From assembly GCF_905220705.1 (NCBI RefSeq), contig NZ_CAJNAT010000013.1, forward strand, positions 1 through 64,000: a DNA stretch of 64,000 nt, in the 5' to 3' direction. The notes under the pieces were generated by a model. That model searched no databases, was not told where the DNA came from, and saw only the letters and a program-made list of their open reading frames with translations. Positions 49,777-58,983 of this stretch are shown here, piece by piece. The stretch's first letter is position 1. The number at the start of each line of letters is the position of its first letter. This DNA comes from Paraburkholderia domus (lineage in GTDB: Bacteria; Pseudomonadota; Gammaproteobacteria; Burkholderiales; Burkholderiaceae). Position numbers and translations under genes: made by a program.

Positions 49777-50181
49777 ATGAGCACCACCCGTCATACCACG
49801 ATGTGGGACGCCGCCGTCGACGCGCTCGAGCGCGCCGAGCGCTTGCATCGGCAGTTCTTCCGGTTAGCGGGTCAGCACGCGCGGGTGCCGGTATGGGAGC
49901 CGCCCATCGAGGTGTTCGAGCATGAGGGCCGGCTGGCGATCGTGGTGGCGCTGCCTGGTGTGCCTCCCGAGCGCGTCAGCCTGGAGCTCGAAGGCGGGAT
50001 GCTGGTCGTGACAGCCGAAAGGGCATTGCCCCGTGCCTTCGCCGTGGGGGCGGTCCATTGCCTGGAAATTCCTTATGGACGCTTCGAGCGGCACATCCGG
50101 CTTCCGGCCGGGCGCTACCGGCTGGCACAGCGCGACGCTCAGGACGGTTGCCTGGTGCTGGACTTCGAAAGGCTGGATTGA
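49777..50181 (+). CDS. Small heat-shock protein, Hsp20/alpha-crystallin family
   Basis: A 134-residue chaperone that holds unfolding proteins. The alpha-crystallin domain covers about 40-130: WEPPIEVFEHEGRLAIVVAL, PGVPPERVSLELEGGMLVVT and the final FERHIRLPAGRYRL strand. The canonical I-x-I C-terminal tail is missing, because the chain ends LVLDFERLD. ATG 49777 follows AGGGAG. It lies 33 bp before lon on the same strand, so the two form an Hsp20-protease pair. Upstream and downstream lie two copies of an unknown small gene. Confidence 0.92.
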   Translation: MSTTRHTTMWDAAVDALERAERLHRQFFRLAGQHARVPVWEPPIEVFEHEGRLAIVVALPGVPPERVSLELEGGMLVVTAERALPRAFAVGAVHCLEIPYGRFERHIRLPAGRYRLAQRDAQDGCLVLDFERLD

Positions 50182-50214
50182 GTCCGGCGAGCGCCGGCGA
50201 ATCGAGGAGCGAAG

Positions 50215-52635
50215 ATGAGCACGGACAGCAATAGCGAGGCCCCTGACGCCCCTGAGGCCACCCCGGCGAGCCGAGGGCCGGCCCCCATGCCGGCACTCCC
50301 CAAAGACAGCCTGATTCTGCTTCCTGTCCGCAATACCGTGCTGTTTCCGGGCATGGTGTTGCCGCTGACGGCGGGGCATGGGCAGACCAAAGAGGATGTG
50401 CAGGCTGCCGTTATGCGTCAGCAACCCTTGGGCATCGTGCTGCAACGCGATCCACAGGTGCAGGATCCGTCCTTTGATGGCCTCAATACCATTGGCACTG
50501 TGGCCAACGTGCTGCGCTATGTCACCAGTGCGGACGACGGCGCGCATCACCTGATATGCCAGGGTGTAGAGCGCTTTCGCCTGATTGCGCCGGTGGCAGG
50601 CCTCGGGTTCCGTGCCGCCCAGGTGGAGCTGCTGCCCGAACCCATGTACAGTGACTCGGCCATCGACGCGCGCGTGCTGGTTCTGAAGCAGCGCGCGGGG
50701 GAAATGATCGGGCTGCTGCCCAATGCGGGGGGCGAACTGATCCGGGCATTGGACGCGATCGAGCCACCCGGGCTGCTCGCCGACACCGTGGCCGGCCTGC
50801 TCGACATCCCGCCGGCGCGCAAGCAGGAGATCCTGGAAACACTCGATCTCTGCAAGCGACTCGACAAGGTGCTCGACGCCGTCGCCGGACGAATCGAAGT
50901 CCTTCGCCTGTCGCAAGAAATCGGTGAGCAAACTCGCGGCCGGATCGACCAGCGTCAACGCGAAGTGATGCTGCGCGAGCAGCTCAGGACCATCCAGCAA
51001 GAGCTCGGCGAGAACGTCGAAAGCCGGGAGGAAGCCCGCAAGCTGGCTGAAGCGATTGACACTGCCCACATGCCGCCGGATGTCGAGGCTCATGCTCGCA
51101 AGGAACTTGCCCGACTGGAGCGGATGCCGGAGGCGTCCTCCGAATTCGCCATCAGCGTGAGCTATCTCGAATGGCTGACCGAATTGCCGTGGGCACTTCC
51201 AGTGGAAGCGCCCATCGACATCGCCCGGGCGCGGGAGATCCTCGATGAGGCGCATTTTGGTCTGGACAAGGTCAAGCGCCGCATCCTCGAATATCTGGGT
51301 GTCAGAAAGCTTAATCCGGGTGGCAAGGCGCCTATTCTTTGCTTTCTCGGCCCACCTGGGGTGGGCAAGACATCGCTGGGCCAGAGCATTGCCCGAGCGC
51401 TGGAGCGGCCGTTTGTGCGCGTCAGCCTGGGTGGCGTCCATGACGAAGCCGAAATCCGCGGCCATCGGCGTACCTATATCGGCGCGATGCCGGGCAACAT
51501 CGTGCAAGCCATTCGCAAAGCGGGGGCGCGCAATTGTGTCATGTTGCTGGACGAACTCGACAAGCTCGGGCACGGCGTGCATGGTGACCCGGCCGCGGCG
51601 ATGCTTGAGGTTCTGGATCCCGAGCAGAACGCCTCCTTCCGGGACAACTACCTGGGGGTGCCGTTCGACCTGTCCGCTGTTGTGTTCCTTGCCACTGCCA
51701 ACCAGCCCGATGGCATTCCCGGGCCTCTGATGGACCGTATGGAGGTCCTGAATCTACCGGGATACACCGAAGCCGAGAAGTTTCAGATCGCCCGGCGCTT
51801 CCTGGTTCCACGCCAGTTGGAGGCGTGCGGGCTGACGCCCGAACAATGCGAGCTGAGCGACGAGGCGCTGCGGTCCATCATTCGCGACTACACGCGGGAA
51901 GCCGGTGTGCGCAGCCTGGAGCGGCAGATCGGCGCGGTATTCCGGTATGTCGCGTTGCGCGTGGCGGAGGATCCTGCGACGCATGAACGCATCGAACCCG
52001 ATTGCCTGCCGTCGATATTGGGGCATCACCGCTTCGAGAGCGAGGTGGCCATGCGCACCAGTTTGCCGGGCGTGGTGACCGGACTGGCATGGACACCGGT
52101 TGGCGGCGAACTGCTCTTCATCGAGGCCAGCAGCACGCCGGGCGGGGGCAGGCTGGTGCTGACCGGCCAGTTGGGCGACGTGATGAAGGAAAGCGTCCAG
52201 GCCGCGCTGACATTGGTCAAGTCGCGCTGCGAGGCGCTGAATATCGATTGTTCGAGTTTCGAAAAGCGCGACATTCATGTCCATGTGCCGGCCGGCGCGG
52301 TTCCAAAGGACGGCCCCAGTGCCGGAGTGGCCATGTTCATTGCCATCGCATCGCTGCTGATGGGGCAAGCCGTGCGCAGCGATTGCGCCGTGACGGGCGA
52401 GATCAGCCTGCGGGGCGTTGTTCTGCCCGTCGGCGGCATCAAGGAGAAGGTTCTTGCCGCGTTGCGCGCCGGTATCAGGACGGTACTGCTGCCTGCGCGC
52501 AATGCGCCGGATCTCGAGGACCTCCCCGCCGATGCGCGCAGCCAGTTGCGCTTTGTGCTGCTGGAGACTGTGGATGACGCACTGCGCGAGATAATCGAGA
52601 CCAAAACGCCGAAGCCTCGCAGCGCCGCAGACTGA
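50215..52635 (+). CDS. lon: ATP-dependent Lon protease
   Basis: An 806-residue AAA+ protease that degrades damaged and regulatory proteins. The N-terminal substrate-binding domain starts LPVRNTVLFPGMVLPLTAG after a Pro/Ala-rich lead. Walker A is GPPGVGKTSLGQS at about 379-391, and Walker B is in CVMLLDELDKL. The Ser-Lys dyad is in DGPSAGVAMF (Ser) and GGIKEKVLAA (Lys). ATG 50215 follows GAGGAG. It is transcribed with hsp20. The pairing of Lon with a small Hsp, and the divergence in its N-terminal region, suggest an accessory Lon beside a housekeeping copy elsewhere. Confidence 0.95.
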   Translation: MSTDSNSEAPDAPEATPASRGPAPMPALPKDSLILLPVRNTVLFPGMVLPLTAGHGQTKEDVQAAVMRQQPLGIVLQRDPQVQDPSFDGLNTIGTVANVLRYVTSADDGAHHLICQGVERFRLIAPVAGLGFRAAQVELLPEPMYSDSAIDARVLVLKQRAGEMIGLLPNAGGELIRALDAIEPPGLLADTVAGLLDIPPARKQEILETLDLCKRLDKVLDAVAGRIEVLRLSQEIGEQTRGRIDQRQREVMLREQLRTIQQELGENVESREEARKLAEAIDTAHMPPDVEAHARKELARLERMPEASSEFAISVSYLEWLTELPWALPVEAPIDIARAREILDEAHFGLDKVKRRILEYLGVRKLNPGGKAPILCFLGPPGVGKTSLGQSIARALERPFVRVSLGGVHDEAEIRGHRRTYIGAMPGNIVQAIRKAGARNCVMLLDELDKLGHGVHGDPAAAMLEVLDPEQNASFRDNYLGVPFDLSAVVFLATANQPDGIPGPLMDRMEVLNLPGYTEAEKFQIARRFLVPRQLEACGLTPEQCELSDEALRSIIRDYTREAGVRSLERQIGAVFRYVALRVAEDPATHERIEPDCLPSILGHHRFESEVAMRTSLPGVVTGLAWTPVGGELLFIEASSTPGGGRLVLTGQLGDVMKESVQAALTLVKSRCEALNIDCSSFEKRDIHVHVPAGAVPKDGPSAGVAMFIAIASLLMGQAVRSDCAVTGEISLRGVVLPVGGIKEKVLAALRAGIRTVLLPARNAPDLEDLPADARSQLRFVLLETVDDALREIIETKTPKPRSAAD

Positions 52636-52707
52636 AGCGGCCCTGCCGGAACGCGGCATAGACCGCTCGCGTCCGTCAGCCGGGTTCGCCGTTGCCGGAG
52701 GGGCTAC

Positions 52708-53262
52708 TTACCTGATTGGCTCGGCGGTATCGCCGGCGAGCAGCAATTGCGGACGTTGCGAAAATGACCATCCGCCAAGCGTGCGATCGAGTATCCAGAC
52801 CATGTCGAACCGGTTCTCCGGCCACGTCGCGGGAACCGCGGGCGCGCCGGGCACGTGCCCGATGAGCGGCGGCAGCACTTTGTGCTCCCATGCGATCAGC
52901 ACGACGCCGGATTGGGTCAGCACGTCCGCCATGAGCGCGGGTCCGTCGTCCTTCAGGTGCGCCGTGATGTAGTTCACCTGCGATGTTGCTTGCAGCAGCG
53001 CAACGAGCGGCGTAACGGTTTGCATCGACCGCTTGCTCTTGCTGGCTGGACCATTCCCCGCCGCGAACACGGTGGCCGGCGTGAGTCGCGCGGAATGCCT
53101 CTCGTCAATCGGACAGAAGAATCGCGCCAACGCGCCGGCACGCTGCCAGCCGCGAACCGCGAGGCTTTCGTCGTCTGCCTTACCGTCTGCTTCGATGCCG
53201 TTACCCTCGTTGGCGTCGGGCTTCTCCGCGTGGCGGATAAACATGATTCGATCGGGTGCCAT
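52708..53262 (-). CDS. Histidine phosphatase family protein
   Basis: A 184-residue protein starting at ATG 53262, with GGAGG upstream. The RHG-like motif is IMFIRHAEKPDANEG at the N-terminus, where His is the nucleophile. The later His (AWEHKVLPPL) is at the expected second position. It resembles the SixA/phosphoglycerate-mutase-like fold but is short and lacks the usual RHGET triad (RHAEK). It sits convergent to lon. Substrate unknown. Family members without RHGET are often of uncertain activity. Confidence 0.85.
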   Translation of the reverse strand: MAPDRIMFIRHAEKPDANEGNGIEADGKADDESLAVRGWQRAGALARFFCPIDERHSARLTPATVFAAGNGPASKSKRSMQTVTPLVALLQATSQVNYITAHLKDDGPALMADVLTQSGVVLIAWEHKVLPPLIGHVPGAPAVPATWPENRFDMVWILDRTLGGWSFSQRPQLLLAGDTAEPIR

Positions 53263-53465
53263 GTTGCCTCCGTGGTGGTGTTGAACAACTGAGTACCACT
53301 CTATAACGGAATTCATCGAGCATAGGACTTGATGCCGCAGTGGTTGAGGGCGCGAATTCCGCCAATGGCACGTTACCGCGCTTCGATTTTATGCAGTACG
53401 GTCAAATGATTTGCGGCGTGATATGAGGGCCGCAGATTTGCGTGGAGCCCTGAAGGAGGATGAGC

Positions 53466-53819
53466 ATGGACAACATTGACCAGGCCAAGGCTGCTGAACT
53501 TCAACGTGAGTCAGCTAACGCGTATGCACTAGCTAGGAATGCATATGAATCGGCAAAGACAGAGGCAGATCTGGATTCGGCGGCCATCAAGCAACAAGCT
53601 GCTGCTCGTGCATATCGAAGTGCCGTAAGCGCCCGCGAAGCCGTGCTTGGGATCTGGCCGGCCCTATACACGAGACGCGTATGGTCCGGCGATCCTTCGA
53701 CTGCGCAAGAGGTCGCGAGGCGGCTGCGTCAGGTGGGATTGGATGCGCACGAAGCTATGCAAAAATCTGCATCTATTACGATCCGAACTTACAAGCCGAC
53801 AGAGCCTCTACCGTGGTAG
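53466..53819 (+). CDS. Small helical protein, copy 2 (longer form)
   Basis: A 117-residue protein. It opens MDNIDQAKAAELQRESANAY, and its first 63 residues match the copy at 49236-49427. It then continues GIWPALYTRRVWSGDPSTAQ to TYKPTEPLPW, a tail the other copy lacks. The start at 53466 is preceded by AAGGAGG at normal spacing; the ATG at 53460 overlaps that site. The N-terminal half is probably a coiled-coil or helical bundle. I recognise no family. The two copies flank the Hsp20-Lon region in opposite orientations. Confidence 0.7.
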   Translation: MDNIDQAKAAELQRESANAYALARNAYESAKTEADLDSAAIKQQAAARAYRSAVSAREAVLGIWPALYTRRVWSGDPSTAQEVARRLRQVGLDAHEAMQKSASITIRTYKPTEPLPW

Positions 53820-53893
53820 TTTGGCCATCCTGGCCAGTGGCGCGGTCGTCCGGAACAAACGAAACGTTTTTTGTTTCATTAACGAGTGTGAAA

Positions 53894-55120
53894 ATGACAA
53901 ACGGCGTAGGTGGTAGTGATCAGGAAACGGCATTGGCGCGACTCTTGCCGTATGCGAGTGAGGTTGAGGAAATCAGCGCAGCCGAGCATCTGGCGCGGAT
54001 AAGTCAATTGCAGAGGAACATGACGGACGCTGGCGTCGATGCGGTTTACGTCAATGCAGGGACTAATCTGCTTTATTTCACTGGAATAGAATGGCATCCC
54101 AGTGAAAGACTGCTTGGCGCCATCATCCCTGCGAAGGGGAGTTTGATATACATTGCCCCGTGGTTCGAGGAGCGGACGTTGCGTGATCGGATGAAGGTTG
54201 AAGCTGACGTCATGTGCTGGCACGAAGACGAAAGTGCGTATGCGGCATTTTACAAAGCCTTGCTTGCAATCGGCATACCGTCAGTTCACGGAAGGCACAC
54301 GAAAATTGCACTATGCGGAACCGCGTCCGCGTCGGTCTATTTTGGATTGAAGGAACGATCGGAAAATTACGAATTGATCTGCGCCGATGCGCTGATTGGG
54401 TCCTTGAGAAAGAACAAATCGCGCACCGAGATTGCAATCATGCAGGCCGCCAAAGACATGACTTTGCAGGTTCACCGGGCGGCGGCAAGCATTTTGCGCG
54501 AAGGCATCAGCACCGTGGAAGTTCGCGACTTCATAGACCAGGCACATCGAAAAGTTGGCGCGGCAGGATCGTATTTCTGCATCGTTTTGTTTGGGGAGGC
54601 CACATCCTATCCACATGGGGTCAAAGAGCCGCAGATTCTAAAACGCAATGACGTGGTCCTGATCGACACGGGCTGCAAGTACAAGAATTATGTTTCGGAT
54701 ATCACGCGCACTTACGTTTTCGGTGAGGCAAACGATCGGCAGCGGTTTGTGTGGGACGCGGAAAAGGCAGCACAAGCAGCGGCTTTTGATGCTGCGCGCC
54801 TGGGTGTGCCGTGTGCAGAGGTCGATCGCGCGGCGAGACGTTGCCTGGAAACCTACGGATTCGGTCCTGGCTATCAGTTGCCGGGTCTGCCGCATCGGAC
54901 TGGCCACGGCATCGGCCTCGACTTGCATGAAGCACCGTATCTGGTGGGGAACGACGAAACGCCGCTGGAAGTCGGGATGTGTTTTAGCAATGAACCCATG
55001 ATCTGCATTCCCGGCGAGTTTGGCGTGAGGCACGAAGATCACTTCTACATGACCGAAGACGGGCCGAGGTGGTTTACTCAGCCCGCGCATTCCATCGACG
55101 ATCCTTTCCACGTCGCATAG
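53894..55120 (+). CDS. M24-family Xaa-Pro aminopeptidase/dipeptidase
   Basis: A 408-residue metallopeptidase of pita-bread fold. Metal ligands are visible: Asp in VLIDTGCKYKNYVSDITRTY (two Asp), His in HRTGHGIGLDLHEAPYLVG, Glu in MCFSNEPMICIPGEFGVRHE and a final Glu in the same stretch. The N-terminal creatinase-like domain starts after about 35 residues (AEHLARISQLQRNMTDAGVD). ATG 53894 lies 74 bp after the small helical gene. There is no clear strong ribosome site, which leaves the start somewhat open. It cleaves X-Pro peptides or a related amide. No signal peptide. Confidence 0.92.
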   Translation: MTNGVGGSDQETALARLLPYASEVEEISAAEHLARISQLQRNMTDAGVDAVYVNAGTNLLYFTGIEWHPSERLLGAIIPAKGSLIYIAPWFEERTLRDRMKVEADVMCWHEDESAYAAFYKALLAIGIPSVHGRHTKIALCGTASASVYFGLKERSENYELICADALIGSLRKNKSRTEIAIMQAAKDMTLQVHRAAASILREGISTVEVRDFIDQAHRKVGAAGSYFCIVLFGEATSYPHGVKEPQILKRNDVVLIDTGCKYKNYVSDITRTYVFGEANDRQRFVWDAEKAAQAAAFDAARLGVPCAEVDRAARRCLETYGFGPGYQLPGLPHRTGHGIGLDLHEAPYLVGNDETPLEVGMCFSNEPMICIPGEFGVRHEDHFYMTEDGPRWFTQPAHSIDDPFHVA

Positions 55121-55200
55121 TTTTTACGACGAACGCTTTGCCGCTACCGCTCATGCACCGCCGGGTTCGACTCGGGTTGAGGTCTTGTGCGTCGGCACGC

Positions 55201-56751
55201 TCACCTGGGGCGCAGGAACATCCGCAATCCCGAGGGCTTTGCGCGTTCCTGGGCGACTGGCTCAAGTTGCCGGCATTCAACGTGAATGCCGCGCGCGGGA
55301 GCGTCGCGCACGAATTCATCGATCAGTTCGCGCACGTCGGGGTCGATGAAATCCGCGCGGCTGCCATCCACGACCACCGTGGCGTGATCGGGAACCGACT
55401 TCAAATGATCTTTCAGACCGACCTTGGCGAGAAACGACACGTCTTTGCGGAACGACAGCAGGAAGTGATCGTCGTGCCGAGCCATCGTGATCGGCCGCTG
55501 CATGTGCGCATGAACGGCAAGAGCGACGCTGCAGACGATGCCCAGGACGATGCCGATCAGCAAGTCAGTCAGCAGCACGCCTGCAATCGTCACGATAAAC
55601 GGGGCGAAACGCGCGAATCCTTGCTTTGCGACTGCGGCGAACATCGACGGTTTGGCGAGTTTCACTCCTGTAAAGATCAGGATGGCGGCCAGGCAGGCAA
55701 GCGGTATGAGGTTGATCACAGCGGTCAATGCGAAAACGCTCACGAGCAGCAGCACGCCGTGCACGACCGCCGACCAGCGGCTCTGCGCACCTGCGTGAAG
55801 GTTGGCTGAACTGCGCACAATCACGGAGGTGATGGGCAGCGCGCCGATCGCACCCGCCACCATGTTGCCGATACCCTGTGCCTTCAGTTCGCGATCCGGT
55901 TGTGCGACGCGTTTCTTTGGATCGATCTGTTCCACGGCCTCGAGGCTGAGCAGCGTTTCCAGGCTCGCGACAATGGCGATGGTCACCGCGAGGCGCCAGA
56001 CGTCCGGGTTCATCAAGTGCGTCAATTCGGGCCAGCCGAACGCTTTGTCCAGCGCGTCAAACGAAGCCAGCGAAGGCAACGACACGCGGTGTTCAGCCGG
56101 TGGCGCGAGACCGGGTGCGGTGAAGTCCAGCAGCAACGTGACGCCGATGCCGAGCACGACAACCGCAAGTGGCGCGGGCACGAAGCGCACCAGCGCGAAG
56201 CGGCGCATGGCTTTGGTTTCCCAGCTCGCGAGGATCGCAATCGACAGGATCGCGACCGCGCATGCGGCCAGCGACATGGCGCCGAACGGCGTGTCGATCG
56301 TACCGGCGGCGGCGCTCGTGCCCCCATTGGCGAAGCCCGCCGCGAGCGGCACCTGCTTGATGATCAACAGCAGGCCGATTGCCGCCAGCATGCCCTTGAT
56401 GACCGACGAAGGCACGTACGCGGCGAAGCGACCGGCCTTGAGCATGCCGAAGCCGAACTGTATGGCGCCCGCGAGCAGTACCGCCATCAGGAAAGAGGGA
56501 AAGCTGCCGAGCTTCGCGATGCCGTCGACGACGATCACCACCAGCCCGGCGGCAGGACCGCTGACGCTGAGATGTGAGCCGCTCAGCAGAGCCACGACGA
56601 GCCCACCGATAATGCCAGAAAGAAGGCCGGCGAACGGCTCGACGCCGGATGCGTTGGCGATGCCGAGACACAACGGCAATGCAACGAGAAAGACGACGGT
56701 GCCGGCAAACATGTCGCGCGGAAACGATGCAAACTGTTCGCGTAGAGTCAT
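55201..56751 (-). CDS. SulP-family anion transporter with STAS domain
   Basis: A 516-residue inner-membrane carrier, probably sodium-coupled bicarbonate or sulfate import. The first helices read VVFLVALPLCLGIANASGVE, and LSGSHLSVSGPAAGLVVIVV is the family SulP signature. The C-terminal part about 445-500 is STAS-like (VSFLAKVGLKDHLKSVPDHA, DGSRADFIDPDVRELIDEFV). It is followed on the same strand by, and close to, a beta-carbonic anhydrase (upstream on the minus strand, 74 bp), the usual partner of BicA-like carriers. This points to bicarbonate as substrate. Confidence 0.92.
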   Translation of the reverse strand: MTLREQFASFPRDMFAGTVVFLVALPLCLGIANASGVEPFAGLLSGIIGGLVVALLSGSHLSVSGPAAGLVVIVVDGIAKLGSFPSFLMAVLLAGAIQFGFGMLKAGRFAAYVPSSVIKGMLAAIGLLLIIKQVPLAAGFANGGTSAAAGTIDTPFGAMSLAACAVAILSIAILASWETKAMRRFALVRFVPAPLAVVVLGIGVTLLLDFTAPGLAPPAEHRVSLPSLASFDALDKAFGWPELTHLMNPDVWRLAVTIAIVASLETLLSLEAVEQIDPKKRVAQPDRELKAQGIGNMVAGAIGALPITSVIVRSSANLHAGAQSRWSAVVHGVLLLVSVFALTAVINLIPLACLAAILIFTGVKLAKPSMFAAVAKQGFARFAPFIVTIAGVLLTDLLIGIVLGIVCSVALAVHAHMQRPITMARHDDHFLLSFRKDVSFLAKVGLKDHLKSVPDHATVVVDGSRADFIDPDVRELIDEFVRDAPARGIHVECRQLEPVAQERAKPSGLRMFLRPR

Positions 56752-56824
56752 ATGCTTTGGATTCCAGACGTTTCTTTAAAGAGGCGAAAGGGTCTTGCTT
56801 AACCGGTGCTTAGAACAGCGCGGG

Positions 56825-57493
56825 TCAGCGGGCCATCGTCTCCGCGGTGTGCAGATACTCGCGTACCGGAACCGCGCGGCGGGTCGATTCGTTGTGCCGC
56901 GAATGAAGGTCGCCTGCCATCAACACTTTGATGCGGCCATCGTGCAGCCCGAAAATCCAGCCGTGCACTGAGGGCGAATGCGCAGCGTCGCGAACAATCG
57001 ATGTCGCACGGATTGCCCGAACCTGTGCCATCACATTCAGCTCCGCGAGGCGGTTGACCTGCTCATCGCCGGAGCGGCACTGGTCCAGTTCCGCGCTGTG
57101 CGCGCCAGCGAGCGCGCATAGCGGCGCAATACGTCTTGCGACATGCGGCAGATCGGACGGGATGGGTAGCAACGCCGCCTTGACACCGCCACATCCGTAG
57201 TGCCCGCAGACGATGATGTCGTGCACCTTCAGGACCTGAACCGCGTACTCGAGCACGCTCATGACGTTGTCGTCGGTACTCGAAAAGAGGTTCGCGATGT
57301 TGCGATGAACGAACAGATCGCCGGGGGCGCAATTCGTGACGATCTCCGCAGGGACACGACTGTCCGAACAGCCAAGCCAGAGTGCTTTGGGACTCTGGCC
57401 GACCGCGAGGCCGTCGAAGAATCTCGGGTCGCTCTGTGCCGATTCGGCTGCCCACGCAATGTTTTCCAGCAGCATGCGCTTTGTTCGGTTCAT
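56825..57493 (-). CDS. Beta-class carbonic anhydrase
   Basis: A 222-residue zinc enzyme converting carbon dioxide and bicarbonate. Zn ligands are in ALWLGCSDSRVPAE (Cys, Asp, Arg) and in VCGHYGCGGV (His, Cys). The start ATG at 57493 follows GGAGCACC, and the longer upstream frame is not conserved in character. It is upstream of, and cotranscribed with, the SulP carrier, so it can supply or use bicarbonate at the membrane. The 277 bp upstream contain no gene. Confidence 0.94.
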   Translation of the reverse strand: MNRTKRMLLENIAWAAESAQSDPRFFDGLAVGQSPKALWLGCSDSRVPAEIVTNCAPGDLFVHRNIANLFSSTDDNVMSVLEYAVQVLKVHDIIVCGHYGCGGVKAALLPIPSDLPHVARRIAPLCALAGAHSAELDQCRSGDEQVNRLAELNVMAQVRAIRATSIVRDAAHSPSVHGWIFGLHDGRIKVLMAGDLHSRHNESTRRAVPVREYLHTAETMAR

Positions 57494-57770
57494 GGGGTGC
57501 TCCAGTAGAGGGTTTGGTCGTTTCTGCGGAACTGCGCTGTCAGATCGATGTCTGTTGCAGAGGGCGTTGCTTACGTTTTGCTTTCTTTGTTCTGCGTGCC
57601 GGCAGGACGACAGGCTTGATCTGAGACGATGCATCCGCTACCGAAGAAGCGTGCATCGAAACTTCAGTGACCTAATCTAGCGATGCGCCAGTGCGAGTAC
57701 ATGACCGTCAAATGATAAATGCGTCATTCGCGGACGCGCGGCGCAATGAGTTTTAATGGAAAGAGTTGAG

Positions 57771-57875
57771 ATGAGAATTCTGATTGTTGAAGACGAGGCG
57801 AAAACGGGGGTGTATCTGCAAAAGGGCCTCAATGAAGCGGGTTTCGTTACCGACTGGGTGCGCAACGCCGGATGA
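57771..57875 (+). pseudogene. Response-regulator receiver stub (heavy-metal type)
   Basis: A 34-codon frame: MRILIVEDEAKTGVYLQKGL, then NEAGFVTDWVRNAG and stop. This is the first beta-alpha unit of an OmpR-type receiver like CzcR, with the acidic pair needed for magnesium (EDE). The phospho-acceptor Asp and the whole DNA-binding part are missing. A further short frame, MNTASWAAHAAVVAVLMILH, overlaps its stop. It is too short to function and was probably cut when the neighbouring DUF4148 genes or an insertion arrived. Confidence 0.7.
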
Positions 57876-57931
57876 ACACGGCAAGCTGGGCTGCTCATGC
57901 GGCCGTGGTCGCCGTGCTGATGATCCTGCAT

Positions 57932-58258
57932 TTATGAACCCGCATAGATGTTGCAGAAACTGACTGGCCCCACGCAGTGCGGGTTGCCGTGCGGCATCGG
58001 AAGCCCGTGAGGCGCAATTGACGATTGCTGCGATCCGTCAGGCACGCCGCCGTAGCTACTCTGCGAGGGTTGTGCCTTGACCTTGTGTTCAAAGCCTGGA
58101 TGAATCGCTGGATAGGACGTATCTGTGATGTAGCCGAGCCCATTGGCCTGCGCTTCGATGAGTTGCTGCTTCACTTCAGCACGTGTCAGACCTTGAGCTT
58201 GAACCGCCGGGGAAAGGAGTAGCGCCGAGGTGAGGATTAGCGTGGTGATCGATTTCAT
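57932..58258 (-). CDS. DUF4148 family exported protein, copy 1
   Basis: A 108-residue secreted protein. MKSITTLILTSALLLSPAVQ is the signal peptide with cleavage near VQAQG, and the DUF4148 core follows (LTRAEVKQQLIEAQANGLGY, SYPAIHPGFEHKVKAQ). The C-terminus is rich in Pro, His and Gly and contains two Cys (HCVGPVSFC) that could form a disulphide. A relative lies at 58374-58706. Such genes are numerous in Burkholderiales and their function is unknown. The start ATG was placed by the signal peptide. Confidence 0.85.
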   Translation of the reverse strand: MKSITTLILTSALLLSPAVQAQGLTRAEVKQQLIEAQANGLGYITDTSYPAIHPGFEHKVKAQPSQSSYGGVPDGSQQSSIAPHGLPMPHGNPHCVGPVSFCNIYAGS

Positions 58259-58373
58259 GGTTGACTCCGATTGACTGAGGAATAGGCATGCATCTGCCCG
58301 ATGCACTTCCCGATTGAACGATGGGGCGCTTGCACGCAGGGTGCTGCGAGGCGCAAACGAGCTGTCTTGCTGA

Positions 58374-58706
58374 TTACTCGTAGTGGCGCTCGAACGCGGC
58401 AAAACGCGCCTTATTGCGTTCGACCGTGCGTTGGCTCGGCGGATAATCCGTGTCGTTCGTGGGGATGAGACCATCCCTCTGCGCCTGAAGGAGTTCCTGG
58501 CGGACTTCAGCGCGCGTCTTGCCGTGGGACCTGGGATTGACGTTCGGTGCCGCACCCGACGAAGCGATCGTGTGCAGGGTACCTGCGTGCCCTTGGGGTT
58601 GCTGGATGGGCTGGTGCTGTGAAGATGTTCCCGCCACGTCCGCATAAGCCAACGGAGCAAGGAAGGCCGTGAGCAGGCCAGCACCAAGCACGTTTCGAAC
58701 TTTCAT
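58374..58706 (-). CDS. DUF4148 family exported protein, copy 2
   Basis: A 110-residue secreted protein. MKVRNVLGAGLLTAFLAPLA is the signal peptide, with cleavage after YADVA or close by. The core is KTRAEVRQELLQAQRDGLIP followed by TDYPPSQRTVERNKARF, the usual DUF4148 pattern. ATG 58706 follows AGGAGG. It lies 115 bp upstream of the first copy, so the two could be transcribed together. They share the core but differ outside it, so the duplication is old. Confidence 0.87.
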   Translation of the reverse strand: MKVRNVLGAGLLTAFLAPLAYADVAGTSSQHQPIQQPQGHAGTLHTIASSGAAPNVNPRSHGKTRAEVRQELLQAQRDGLIPTNDTDYPPSQRTVERNKARFAAFERHYE

Positions 58707-58983
58707 TTGAGCCTCCTTTAAGGTCGGTGTCGTGGTTGACTCCGAGTGACTTCAGTTTGGCTCGCAGATGAATCTCCAACGTGATCCAACAATGATGTTT
58801 TTGTCACAAAGGTGACATGTAGCTTTTCGTGTTCCCTCGCGCGATGCAGACATTCTCGAGCGGCCGCACAATGGGCATGTACGTCCGCGAACCTGTCACC
58901 TCGAATCGATACGCGTGATTTCCCCAAGTCAGATTGGATGCACGACGAGAAGCGCCTCAGCGCTTCTCATACTCACATCGCAC

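Noticed and set aside
49864..51582. 572-codon minus-strand frame opposite hsp20 and lon
   Set aside because: Lon and Hsp20 motifs on the plus strand are complete. The antisense frame has no domain and spans two genes.
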